DNA of 64,000 nucleotides from Pseudo-nitzschia pungens (GCA_037355855.1 CM074761.1:3925346-3989345), one strand, 5' to 3'. Shown: positions 10,994 to 22,692, counted from the stretch's first letter. Notes: a model not told the origin generated them from the sequence alone. Numbers and translations are program-made.

Positions 10994-12478
10994 ATGCTCT
11001 TTATCATCAACAACAAAACAAAAGAGAATTCGGCACGGCGCCATCTCATCCCGCTGCTCTGCGCGACGGCTCTTCGCCTCGACGTCTCGTCGGCCTTCCA
11101 ACCGATCTCGCCCACCAATGCACGGGTATCCGGTATCGGTAAGCCTACGACGCACGCCGGCGGTCGTGACTATTGGTCCGCCATTGCTGTTTCGAGTGCC
11201 GAGGAAGAAACGGTCGGCGGCGATTTCATCGACGTCGAGGCGGAGGAAACAACCGAGATCGAAACCCCCATGCCGAAGATCAAGACGCAGTTTTGCATCA
11301 CCGGAATCTCACCGCCGTGGGAAACCGCACTGAACGAAGCGGTGAGCCGAATCGCCAACGTGACACTGGAAGAAGCCAACGATCTGGTGGAAATCGGAGC
11401 CGTGTGGGCCAAGATCGACGTCATGACGGAAGACGATGTCCTGGCGCAGTACGAAAACGACAGCGAGGAGCTGTACGCGGATCTTCCACAAGGCTGGGGG
11501 AGCGGGGACGACGACGGCGGCGGTGATGGCGGCGACGCGGATCTGGAGGACTACATTGCGAAAATGGAATCCCAGCGATTCCGCAGAATACTAACGCCCA
11601 GCACGCTGCAACCGGGGACGGACTTGAGGGTGTACCCAAAGCCCAGGCGGTTTCCGGCGTGTTACAGCATCGATGGGAAAAATCTCCTCTACCAGGACAC
11701 GACCTTCATTGTGGTCGACAAACCACCCATGCTACCAACCCAGCCCGATGCCAGCAACTACCACGAGAACTGCCCGGGTTGCGCCCAAGACATTCTCGGA
11801 CCGTTCCAAGACATCCAGGGAAACACCATTCGAAGACCCCTGTTGTGTCACCGAGTGGATTCGGTGGTGGGAGGATGCGTGGTCATGTCGAAGGACAGGA
11901 ATGGCCAGCGCGTCTTTCAGGAGCTCCAGCGGCAACGCAAACTGAGGAAGGTTTACCTGGCCGTCACGACAGAACCGGTCCCGCTCGGAATGCACCTGCA
12001 TTGGATGTGGTCTCCTCAAACCCAGAGAGGAAAGGCCGGCGGACCACCGTGTCAGCTGGTCAGTCACTACCCTCCCGAGTCGAGGCGAAAAGCCAGGCAG
12101 TTTTGGACGCGGTGCATCCTGGAAGTTACAAGGAGCGAGCCCATTCGCATAAATGTCGACGGTTACGATTCCGGAGGCAAACAGCATTACCAGAACACGA
12201 TACGATTGGTGACGGGTAGAAAACACCAGGTCAGAGCGCAACTAAGCAGCCTGGGATGCCCCATCATTCGTGACACACTGTACGAGCCCATGGCCGGCAT
12301 CACACTGGGAGATCTGGAAATGGACGAAGACGCACTCGAGAACGCGATCGCCCAGTGTCGCGTGCCGAACGAACCGATTGGCCTTCAGGCGCACGCTATA
12401 TTATTCGGGGGGATCAAAGCCCGCGCCCGCGAACCATGGTGGGGATCGAACACGGGTCAGGACCGAAAAACGCTGTAG
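10994..12478 (+). CDS. plastid-targeted RluA-family pseudouridine synthase
   Basis: A 494-aa RluA-superfamily enzyme. An in-frame ATG at 10940 would add 18 residues; I prefer 10994 because the protein then begins with a usable signal peptide ending in DVSSAFQP, a clear diatom ASAFAP-type plastid cleavage motif. After a variable acidic region comes an S4-like stretch (about residues 95-135). The catalytic core follows: FIVVDKPPMLPTQPD, then CHRVDSVVGGCVV, where the active-site Asp is kept but the usual T-S-G is replaced, and the C-terminal LVTGRKHQVRAQLSSLGCPI. Likely acts on plastid rRNA; the exact target is unknown. It is GC-rich like its left neighbours. No intron. Confidence 0.88.
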   Translation: MLFIINNKTKENSARRHLIPLLCATALRLDVSSAFQPISPTNARVSGIGKPTTHAGGRDYWSAIAVSSAEEETVGGDFIDVEAEETTEIETPMPKIKTQFCITGISPPWETALNEAVSRIANVTLEEANDLVEIGAVWAKIDVMTEDDVLAQYENDSEELYADLPQGWGSGDDDGGGDGGDADLEDYIAKMESQRFRRILTPSTLQPGTDLRVYPKPRRFPACYSIDGKNLLYQDTTFIVVDKPPMLPTQPDASNYHENCPGCAQDILGPFQDIQGNTIRRPLLCHRVDSVVGGCVVMSKDRNGQRVFQELQRQRKLRKVYLAVTTEPVPLGMHLHWMWSPQTQRGKAGGPPCQLVSHYPPESRRKARQFWTRCILEVTRSEPIRINVDGYDSGGKQHYQNTIRLVTGRKHQVRAQLSSLGCPIIRDTLYEPMAGITLGDLEMDEDALENAIAQCRVPNEPIGLQAHAILFGGIKARAREPWWGSNTGQDRKTL

Positions 12479-12733
12479 AGACGCTTGAGAACGGCAATGC
12501 CCTATTGAAATAATTAATCATCATCACCATCATCATTACTTTAGCGTTTCGTGCCGTTTTCAATTTCATTGCATTTCTCAACTTCGGACACTTCACCAAT
12601 ATTGAACGTGTTGCGCCTATTTATTTATTAAAATAATATTACACGTAGTAATAGACTCGTCACAAATGTTGTTCGCAAATTGATTAATATGATGGGCGTA
12701 CTCGTATATGTGTACTATCAATCGAATCTGTCG

Positions 12734-14969
12734 TCACCTTCGTCCTGTCTTCATCCTCTTCTGAATTCTAGTGATCGCATACTTTCTCTTCCGTTTCCAG
12801 TCGAGGGTAAGAGTTTGTCGCTCTTTATTCCATTCCGACCGTTCTCTCTCGTCATTCCGAAAGCCCTCGGGATCCTGCATTATTCGGACCCCATCATTGC
12901 AGGCAAAAAAGTTGTCGACATATTTCTGAAGATCTTCGTCGGGCAGAGTCAATCCTCGGTGTGGTGGTGCCCCGTTGTCGTCGGTCGATATCATATCGAT
13001 ATCCCCGTCAGCATCTCGTTCGCTCACGCGTGGTGCACTGTCATAGTTGCCTCTCTCTTCTTTTCGTTGTGTCGTGTCACTTGTTTTTTCTTGATCATTC
13101 AAAGCTCCTTCCTTTTGGTCGGGAATACTAAATGAGAAACTGAACGCCTTGCTTGACGAATTATCGGCACTCAAACTCTGTTCTTTCGATTTGGCATCCT
13201 GGTCATCCAGGTTGAATCCAAAACTAAAAGCTACCATTTCCAGAGGAATTATCGGTATTTTCAGTGCTCACAGGGATACTTGTTGCGGCAGTCTTCGAAG
13301 ATTCTTCTGTTCCCCATGCGTCTCGAGCATCGCGGAAGACGTTTTCAAGCTTCTCCTGTTCGTAGATGCCTTCGGCTGGCTCGTCCTTTCCCTCTTTCTC
13401 GGGAGAGCCAGAATTTTTTTCTTCGTACCATAGCATCGTTTCGGTCGTTTTGACCAGAAACAGAAGAACTTTCGATATCATTACTATCGTCTTGCTCGTT
13501 CAATTCTTCTTCTACCACAAATTGACTGCTGGATTTTGCGGTCGGGTCGTAGCGTGGCATGATTCCGTATGCACCAGTGTTATTTCGTTTGTTTCCATTA
13601 GTGGATGAAGCGTTTTCCTTCTGGAGGTTTGCGCTATTGGCATCATCGGGATTCAGTGGCTTGGCGTCCACCATATCAGGAAAGATACTTGACAAAATGT
13701 TCAGATTGGTGGTCACATCGCCGGTCAAATCCGATTCGAAATTGTCGCTTTCTTGCGAGGTCATTTCCGTCATATGGGTCTTCGGCATCGTCTTTGTCAA
13801 AACTTGACGTATCGTCGAAGCCTGCTGCGAACTCATCGGTACCACAACACTGTACGTCATCCAGCCGCTTTTCATTTCTTGTAAATGCAAGAGACTTCTT
13901 ATTCTTGTCCTCATCCTCGTCCTCGTCATCATCGCTCGACTCTTCATCCGTGCTCCATTGGTACTTTCCTTCTCCATTCTGTTTTTCCAATGCGTTATTC
14001 GCAGCTTCTTTTTTCTTTCTGCTAATTAACATCTCGGTTGTTGATTGACTATTATCATCTGGAATGCTTATGTTGTCTTTGACAGAATCATCGCTGTCGC
14101 TGTCGCTGTCGCTGTCGTCTTCAGACCACGCATATCGCTCGGATTGGTTCTTCTTCTGAGAATCTTGCTTCGACGACTCGCTATCGCTTTCACTGTCACT
14201 GGAAGACGAATCTGATGATTCACTAGTTGAAATCACCGTTCCGGTCTCATCATTTTCGTTCCTATCCGAACCAGTAGTGCCGTTGAGACCAGTGTCGTCT
14301 GCAACAAATCGAATGTGGACAGCCCGATGCATAAGAGGTCCCGGTTGCGTAAACTGTTCATCCTTCGAATTTTTCTTGTGGTCAATGACACTTGCACGGT
14401 GTTTCTCCTCTCGTTGTTGAAGTTTGCTTCGAGCTTTGTGGAAGCGGGACCAACTCTCTACGGTCCAAGGCTTGGTGTCGACGTGGACGGCTGTGTCCCC
14501 AAATTTCTTTCGTACTCTCAAGCGTCGGGGAATCCGACCTGTCTATCTCTTCCGACGGATCGGATCTCTGTGTTTCGGTCGCTTCTTTAGTGGATTCTTC
14601 CTTTTCCTCTGTGGCTTTGGCCCGGAGTTGCCGACGTTCTTCCTCGAGTCGTTCCAAAAAATGAGGCTTTGCTTTTTCCACAACAAGCTTGCATCCTTTC
14701 CATTTAACGTTGTGATACTGCTTGGAAATAATTGATAGCGCCGAATCGGAATCGTGCTTGGACACTGCGGTGATGTGCAAGTAGGGTTTGTTGTCGTCTT
14801 GTGAGATATATTCGTCGCTACTACTTTCGTCGTCTTTCCCGTTGTCTACAATCGATGCGGATCCAATCTCGATTTGATTCAGAGACTTGAGGCGTCGGAA
14901 AATATCCTTGGCGGAGAGTCGCGGAGGATTCAATCCTCCGATATATATTCTTTCTTTCACCGATTCCAT
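12734..14969 (-). CDS. NOL8-like nucleolar RRM protein, reading frame interrupted four times
   Basis: The N terminus (MESVKERIYIGGLNPPRLSA...) is an RRM of about 100 residues. It is followed by RRLRVRKKFGDTAVHVDTKP, long acidic Ser/Asp tracts, EFAAGFDDTSSF, LTGDVTTNLNILSSIFPDM, YGIMPRYDPT, IYEQEKLENVFRDA, and a basic C terminus. This order fits NOL8/Nop8, a 60S ribosome biogenesis factor. Five successive open segments in different frames are needed: breaks lie near 14515-14542, 13758-13780, 13424-13452 and 13226-13229. Each needs one base removed (short G, C, A or T runs), and correcting all four gives 743 aa with the conserved pieces in order. No plausible introns exist at the breaks. Either assembly insertions or a decaying allele; family call is moderate. 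Confidence 0.72.
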
Positions 14970-15571
14970 ATCGAACCGAATTTTTTATCTAAGGTTGATT
15001 CTCTTGTGTACGAGTCCTTACTCGACGCTGATTTCTATCGTCATCCAACTTGCCATCGACGATATTGTTTTGTGATGGATGATTCGAATTCGATCAGAGA
15101 AATGAGCACTCGTAATCAACATGATCGTTTCGTCGTGGTTCGGTATCGGGCTTGTGAGGTTGTCAAAAAATACTTTTTGTTGGTGGTCGACAGCTCGCGC
15201 GACTTTTCGCGCGATCCAAACAAACGATGAAAGTTATCATATTACTCATAGTATGCAATAACCATAGGACCGATGAAAAAGTCATGTCATCGCATTAGGA
15301 TACCCACGTATGTCTAGTTACGTACTCTCATAAGGTAGGGACTAACCTCACTCGTTGGGTACATAATTACGTACGATAAGGTTACTCGTTCTGTCGTACA
15401 AAAATCGATTTCCTCATCAAACTCAAAAGAAGGACTCACCCACAATTACAACTTTCAACTGGAAACAGAGAATAGTTGCACATCAACAACAGTTATCACT
15501 TCTAATAGATTGAAAAGGTCCTGGAAAGTAAGCTCTGAAGTCTTCGACACGATAAAGGAAAAGGACCTGCG
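14970..15571. promoter_or_regulatory. divergent intergenic region between NOL8-like (-) and SmpB (+)
   Basis: About 600 bp holding the promoters of two divergent genes, both with roles in translation. Partial copies of the recurrent element occur (ATAAGGTTAC near 15377). No ORF or RNA gene recognised. Confidence 0.45.
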
Positions 15572-16210
15572 ATGCTGAACCTTCTAAGTGTATTCGGAAT
15601 ATGCGGTCTCTTCTGCGTCGTACCGTGCGAATCCTTCCTGGTGCCGTCTCACTCTGATTCACTGAGATTGATCGCGAGTCCGACTACCTTGTATGCACCG
15701 CCATTCACCGCTCTACATGCGAAAAAGAAGAAGAAGAAAAAGCCGAGTGGAAACACGATTTGCGTGAATCGACAGGCCCGAAGAAATTACGAAATAGTCG
15801 ACACTTTAGAAGCTGGAATTTCTCTCTTGGGGACGGAAGTTAAGTCCATTCGGGATGGGAAAATGAACCTTCAAGATGCATTTGTGAAACCTTCCAAAAA
15901 TGGAAGATCTTGTACCTTGATGAACTGCCACATCGGAAAACACACCATGTCGGGGGCTTACTTTCAACATGAAGAACGACGACCCAAACCCTTGCTAGTC
16001 CACAAGAGCGAGGCGCGGAAACTCTTACAGAAGACTGAACAGTCGGGCATGACAATAGTTCCCCTCAAAGCATACTTTAACGACGACAACAGAGTGAAGA
16101 TTCAGATTGCTCTTGCGAAGGGGAAAAATGTGAGAGATAAACGACAGGACATTAAAGACAGAGATATGAAACGAGAGACTTCACGAATCATCAAGAACTT
16201 CCAATTGTGA
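15572..16210 (+). CDS. smpB: SmpB, plastid-targeted tmRNA-binding protein
   Basis: A 212-aa protein whose last ~160 residues are a complete SmpB: a lysine run, then ICVNRQARRNYEIVDTLEAG, LLGTEVKSIRDGKMNLQDAF, the NCHIG block, RPKPLLVHKSEARKLL, IVPLKAYF and a basic tail ending RETSRIIKNF. SmpB brings tmRNA to stalled ribosomes for trans-translation. The first ~50 residues are a signal peptide (LLSVFGICGLFCVVPCESFLVP) followed by a Ser/Thr-rich transit-like region, so the protein is predicted in the plastid, where diatoms keep an ssrA gene (general knowledge, not in this window). No intron and no frame problem. Confidence 0.93.
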   Translation: MLNLLSVFGICGLFCVVPCESFLVPSHSDSLRLIASPTTLYAPPFTALHAKKKKKKKPSGNTICVNRQARRNYEIVDTLEAGISLLGTEVKSIRDGKMNLQDAFVKPSKNGRSCTLMNCHIGKHTMSGAYFQHEERRPKPLLVHKSEARKLLQKTEQSGMTIVPLKAYFNDDNRVKIQIALAKGKNVRDKRQDIKDRDMKRETSRIIKNFQL

Positions 16211-16466
16211 TCGTTTCCACCCTTGATCATGCAACTACGATCGAAAGACGGATCTAAAGTCGATTCGAGAACGCAAGTTTTGTCAATAGTATGATGACAT
16301 AGAATAATATAATCACAGCGCAAAAAGAGGCATGGGTTTAGGAAGTAGTAGTAACAAACTGGTTTACAATGAAACTTTACGTGCCATATTACATTCAACG
16401 ACAGCACTAAACCATACTTTGACTGTTTCCACAATTCAATTTTTGGTAGATAATTGTTGATTCTTC

Positions 16467-19400
16467 TCAATTCATTCGTCCGATGCAATTGGGCGCTCCA
16501 CAAGTGCACTTTAGGCTCCCATCTTCCACTGGAATTTGTAATCGTAAGTAATCTCTTCGCCGGCCTTGATGTCAGTATGGGAAAATATGACAATTTTGTT
16601 TTCCTGTCCTTGATCAGTGTCAACGGCGATTACTTTGGCGTATGCATTCGGTTGACAGCAGTGATTCATAAATCTTGCCATGCACCCGATCTGAGTAGCG
16701 TCAACAATTCGATTTAGATCAAGACGGAACATATAGCAAGATCCTTCCCCAGATATCTCGTATGCCTTTTCACGAGCATCGGCGACGCTCTTGCGAATGA
16801 TTTCACCCATGTATTCAACAATCATGGTGTCCTTCGGAAGATCAACTTTCGTAAAGAGACCCCAACCATGAATGTGGGAACGCTTAGGACACAATCGCTG
16901 TTCGATCGGAATGGCTTTCATTCCGCGATACATGCGTTGAATTTTGCTTCTATCGGCCTTCACCTTCTCCATGTCCCTCTTCCTACCACCACCAGAAACA
17001 CTAAGCGTGCCAGCGTCATTATTTTCTTCATTTTCAGCACTTCGGACCAATGCTCTCGTGATACGATCGCTACCACCGCTTCGGGTGACGGCACTCATTC
17101 CTTCTGTGCGGGCGCATCCGCTCGCATTCTCTAGCTTCTTTTCCGCGGCCAATGCAGCACGTCGACGCTGAAGATCCATGATGTTATCAGCTGAAGGTTG
17201 CATGTAACAGAATAAGTACTGAGGAGACAAAGAAGTCAATTTTGTCACTACCGCCTCTGTACCGGGAAGTGCCTCGATAAGCTTTCGAATCTCGTTTGTT
17301 CCAAAGCCAAAAAATTGAGGACCATTCAAACCGAAGAATTTCTTTTGACTTCTGCGTTCTGTTGGAAGCTTCGAATAAAGGTCTCCGTGTGAGAATTCAG
17401 CGGAGTTTGTTTCTTGCACACGTTCCATTACAATATTGTAGGCTTCGGAGGCCGATGATCCTTTGATTTTATTCAAGGGGTCGTCACCAGGAGTAATGGT
17501 GAAAACCGGATTACCTCGAGCTGACTTTTCGATTTTCAACACATAAACCGTGCGTTGTTTCGCTTTCACAGTAGACCAAAAAATGCGCGTAGCGATATAT
17601 CCGACAGGCATTATATAATCTTCCGTGTGGAATCCATCGCGACCCTGTTCAATCTCTCCCAAAGCATGAACAAGAAGTGCTCCGTATCTTGGACAGAAAG
17701 AAGAATCACTGGCATCCGCGTCTTTGTCGGAAGCGACCTTGACTTTTTCCTGAGCAGCAAGTAGAGGCTCCATCGGTTCACTGCTTGGATTCTCAATGAT
17801 ATCCTCGGCACAGTCTCTGTGCTGATCACAGAGCATCTGTCTTGTCGATGTAAAAACTGCGCCGCAAGCAAAAGCACATGGAAAATGATAATTGCGATTG
17901 CAATTTTGTTTGATGCACCCGACCGTTGCTCCGGGACGACCACAACCAAAACAGCGAAGCTGAGCCCCTCGAGACCTTGCCTTTTCTAAGGCGTTCAATC
18001 GTCCTCCGGGAGACTCCCAGGTTTCAGAGCTCCAAAGAGCACACGCAGAATGAACCCACAATCCATCCCCCATGGGCAAGAGACGGCCGAGACGACCAAT
18101 AGTTGGTTTGTCACGATCCGTTTGTTGTTCTTGAATGTCATCAGCCAACCCAGCATCATCGTCACCACAAAGATGACAGAGACAACATTCCCTTGGATCA
18201 CTCCATTTATGCGTAACATCTTTATCACTTAGGACGTGATTCCAGCCACACAGTGGCTGTGGGAGTCTATACGATATCGCGGCGTTGTTTCGAACGTTTC
18301 CTGTCACTCCTAATGATTTCTTCTTTTCGTCGGGGATGACAACGTCAAACACTTCAGCCTGAATCTGAGCTTTGATCCTAGGCTCATGAACCTTGATCCA
18401 ATCGTCCTTGTGAATGATATTTCGATTTCTCTCACATCTGATAGAGTCAAACGACAGGTCAACCGATCCGCATGCATGTGGCGCGACGAGAAGTTTCAAC
18501 ACTCGCTCGTACCCTTTCACGTTTTTCTTCGTCTTCAGTCCCATCATACTGCAGGCAACCTTTAACCAGCTTGCTGCAAGTTTTGATATCATTACACAAT
18601 TCTCAATTCTTCTCGCCGAAAATCCTACAGAATCGAACTGCAATTTATTGGCGATGTGAAGAAATCGAGTCGCCCGCTGGCCCATCCATGCAGGTAAATC
18701 TTCATTCTCTTGCCAAAAGCGGTCCATTAGATATCTTGGATCCCCGAATTGCTGCCGTACAAGGTTCATGAAACGAACACCCTCCAGTACAACTTTTCGA
18801 TATTCATCTCTCCATAAGTTTCGCGTTTTCCAATCGACTTGCTCCATAAGCTTTTCTCGCAACTCCGATTTTGACATGGGACTACCGGAACTCCCCAGAT
18901 CGACAAATAATCCTTGTGAAACGATCTTGCCAGCGAAATCAGCCATATGATCACGAGTCACTTTTCCGCTTGCCTTGTTGACTGTGTGCCTCTTGCTACA
19001 GCTCGGGCAGTGGTAACTTGGATATTTTTCGCCGTCATCGACATCTCCGGCCGCCTTCGCTGCTAAATTTTTTATGTGAGCTTCTGCTTTCGGGTCACAT
19101 CGCGCATGTACCTTCGTGTTACAATCAATACATTGAGCCAGGTCGGTATCTTCGTCCCTCCATATTCCCGAGCAAATGGGACATTTTCGATCATTCATAT
19201 GACGCTGTAATTCCGGCAATCCCTCGCACCCGCCGCATCGGTAGCAAAGATGCGGGTTACGTGACCAATGCTTGCGACTCGGTCCCTTCGCTTCGAGCAT
19301 GTTATGGCACTTGCGACAGTCAACGCATTGGCCGCAAATCCAAATCCCAGAAGGAGCTTTTGATAAAGGCGGATCTAACAAATCCAGAGTGAACCCACGA

Positions 19401-22400
19401 TCGCACATTTCACAAAACAACATTTTTGTCTCGTCTTCTGGAGAATCGGCGCAAATCTCACAAATTTTGCAGTTTGGACATCGCCAAGCAGCAACCGACG
19501 AGGAATCCATACTGTGAATTGGAGCATTGACACAAAAGGAATGAAATGCTTCCCCGCAATCCACGCAGAAAATCATGGTATCAGATGCACCGCTGCTACC
19601 ACACAAAAAGCAGCATTCCAGCCATGAGCAAAAATAGGCATCCTTCGGTTTGTGCTTCACAACGTGACATTGCAAACACGAAGCTAGATCCGGAGGTTTT
19701 TCACGAAGTGCTGGTAATTCCACCGACACAACATTCGATCCAGCAACCAAGTCCTTCTTTTCGGTTGTTTTGTCTTCTTGGACACGATCTTCCTCCAGTT
19801 TCTTCGCTTCTTTTGCCGCCTCGAATTTCATTAAAATTTCTTCGTGGCGATTGCTTGGTGGAGCCGCTTTTCCAATGGTCGTGAAGATAGTATTTATGCA
19901 TGCATCGTAAAAACGCTTTGTCTCGATCCAAACGGCGGTGTGATACCGATTGAAAGTCAACGCGTTCAGGACCATGAGTTCAAACAGTTCTCGAACCCAA
20001 GCGTAATTTTTGTACTCGTCACGTTCGGCTTTGATTAGCATAGTTTGGAGATCCATTGGTTGTTTGATAACATCCAAGTACGTTGGAGCCACCTGGTCCG
20101 TGACAGGATCAGCAAAGATCAATAGTTTGTCTTCCTTTTGCAGTCTGTATATTATATCGAGACATCGCTGTCTGCAGCAGACACGGCACAAAAATTCGGT
20201 GCTGTAAATCGGATGGTCGCCATTGGACGTCAGGTCGTACTCTTCCTCGCTCAGCCCCGCGCAGCCTGCGTGGACCCATAATGAACAGCTATCGCACGTT
20301 AACATATCCACCTCGGTGTATCCCCATTTCGATGTCTCTGGATAGTACCATGCCGGGTTGACGGTAGCGTCCTCGGGAAAAGGATCCTCGTTTGGAATGG
20401 TTGCCGGGGACGTGAAAGAATGAAAATCGGGTGACGACGATGGATCGTCGACTTCCGACTTTCTCTTGCGGCCCCTTTTTTTGGGACGATGTTCCTGCTG
20501 CCACCGAATCTGCCGTTGAACTTGTTGGAAGCGTTCGTCGTCCCATGAATGCGCACAATTAGGGCAAAATTGTTCCTCTTTGTAATAATGCGTACACATC
20601 GAGCAAAGGTTCAAATCTTTTCCCTCCGGAAAGGATAGAGCTTTTGGCACGGGATGGCGGTGACAACCAAAACTGAGATCCTTCTGGTAGCACCCGACAC
20701 AGGTTACACACTTGGAGCACACAAATTCTTTGTCGTCCCCGTAAACAAATTTGTGATACGCTTCCTTGGTCAGAGGAGGGTCGCAGCAGCCTAGATGATA
20801 AGAACTGCTGCAAACCGTGCAAGTGATTCGTGTTTCGTTCTTTTTCCAATAATCGGAGCAGCCGGCACAGCACTTGGTTAGCAGAGTGTCCAAGTGCTCG
20901 TCCGTATTCTCCTCTGGATCGCCGGTTTTAGGACCAACGTAACGAAAGCCTTTGACAAACGGCAAAATGTCGAGGTTCGACAAGCGGTCGGCGTTGCCCC
21001 TTTCCAAGACCCGCAGTTTGTGTTCTTTCGATTGCAGATTCACCCAAGACGAATCGTATTTTTTTCTAACTTTGTCGGACATTTCGTACGATACCAACCA
21101 TTTGTTGAGTGATTCACTGTATTGCCGGACTCGACCTGCAACCGTATCCCCGTACGGATAATTGACATCGTCTCTCCAGATGCGGATTCGACTTCCCAAT
21201 AGCCGGTTACCCCCTTTGTTGTTGCTCATCTCCCAGGCCTTTCTCGCAAAAAATCTCACGGCGTCGTTCCGACAGTGCTGGATTGCTTTTTCTTCCTCAA
21301 TGGCCAACGCGATTGCGTTCGAATTTCGTTTCTTTTTGTTCTTCTGAATGACCGAATCGATCTGCCCGTTTTCAAAGGGTCGCAAGCACTCCGGATGGTC
21401 GCGAAGGGTTGCCACCTCGTCCGATCCAAAGAATTCGACATTGATGTATCCCTCTCGGGTAGGATGAATGTCCGATTCCATCACCATGGCCGGCCACCAA
21501 GCATACCCCTTGACGTGTGCCCATACCAGTCGGGTCGAGATCTGAACCCCCTCTTCCATTCGCAAATACAACCAGGCGCAGTTGTCGTCGTCGACCTTGT
21601 CCCCGGATCTCGGTTTGTCGGCGAATTGAATCTTGTGCTTGTGTGTGCAAGGGTCGTAACGAATGATTCGTCCCACCTTCCAGTCTCCGTGCTTGTCGTC
21701 GGAAATTCGAACCCTCCATCCAACCTTTTTGCAGGGCGGACTGTGCGGATCCCAGTGCACCGTTGTCAGGTAGGACGATCCGAATTCCAGAGAGACTTCG
21801 GGATCGTTCGGTGCCTCCGTTTCGAGTTCCTTCTCTTCGTCGCTCTCGTCCCCCCCGTTCTCGTCGTCCTCCACCTCTTCCTCGTGGTTGCTGGAAGCAT
21901 TGCTTTCGGCCCGTGCTCGCTTGGCGGATTGTGAAATTTTCGCAACCTTTTTTTTGTGGGACTTGGGGGCTTGCTTTTTCTTCGTTGGTTTTTGCGTGTC
22001 GTCCTCGCTATCGGATGTCCCATCCTCGTCCTCGTCGTTGGTGGCCCCCGCCGGCCGCGTCAAATCCAGAGAGATTTTCGGTGCTCGTTTCGAATCCAGA
22101 GAGCTTGTCGATGTTGGTTTCGGCTTTCGTCCTCTCTTTTTGGGGGTCTGGGACTTGCTGCTCTTGGGAGGCCTGCCCCGTTTGCGCTTGGGCAGGGGCT
22201 TTGCAATGACCGTGTCCGGCGGCAACATTCCGAGCTCGACCGATATGGCCAGGGCTTTCGGGATGCTGTCGCACGAGCGGTTGTTGGGGGCGATCCATTT
22301 GCGGCGTTTTCGTTTCTTTTCGGTCGATCGATCGATCGATCGAATCGATTGAATGATACCGGTTGTTTGCGCGTTGCAGATGACAAAGGCATTGGGTTGT

Positions 22401-22692
22401 GTAAGAGTTGGGATTTTTTATTTTTTTAAAGATTCCGCGGGTGTTTCAACGAAAAGGAAAGGCGACAAGACAAGGCACGACACGACACGACACAATACAA
22501 CACGACACGACACGACACGACACGACGAAAGAATACAAAACAACGAATGAATCAATCCGTCAGGTCAGGGTGAGAAAATAGTCTTACATCGAGTTCTACC
22601 CTCCAACCATCGGGGAGCCCGCGACCTTTGGCTTCTGCAAGTGCCGCCGCCTGCTCTTCCGGCGTCATTACCCATCCTCTGCCCGTACTCAT
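16467..22692 (-). CDS. Trithorax/KMT2-type histone H3 lysine methyltransferase
   Basis: Main open frame 22228 to 16511 encodes 1905 aa. Residues counted from the ATG at 22228: two AT-hooks (RGRPPK, KRGRKPK), Tudor/chromo-like region ~165-230, PWWP ~235-300, PHD fingers ~450-510, ~625-690, ~870-925 and ~925-975, further Cys-rich fingers to ~1080, bromodomain ~690-785, extended PHD ~1345-1475, FYRN ~1510-1570, FYRC ~1600-1665, and SET ~1775-1900 with HGWGLF, RFMNHCCQPN and EEITYDYKF. Two additions extend it. An upstream exon at 22588-22692 (35 codons, donor GTAAG) splices over a 272-nt intron, with no AG in the ~130 nt upstream of the acceptor, to 22315, adding 29 more in-frame residues. The post-SET zinc motif (CTCGAPNC) lies one base out of frame at 16467-16530. 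Likely catalyses H3K4 methylation (inference). Confidence 0.9.
22316..22587 (-). other. 5' intron of the KMT2-type gene, containing (ACGAC)n and (GATC)n repeats
   Basis: Predicted phase-0 intron joining ...GWRVELD to KRKRRKWIAPNN.... It holds an ACGAC pentamer run (about 22470-22527 on the plus strand) and a GATC run (about 22324-22341) next to the acceptor. The region upstream of the acceptor is free of AG on the coding strand for over 100 nt, supporting use of the AG at 22316-22317. Confidence 0.65.

Noticed and set aside
14520..14541. 22-nt GT-AG mini-intron at the first NOL8-like break
   Set aside because: Far too short for a diatom intron and it would delete part of the conserved RRLRVRKK block.
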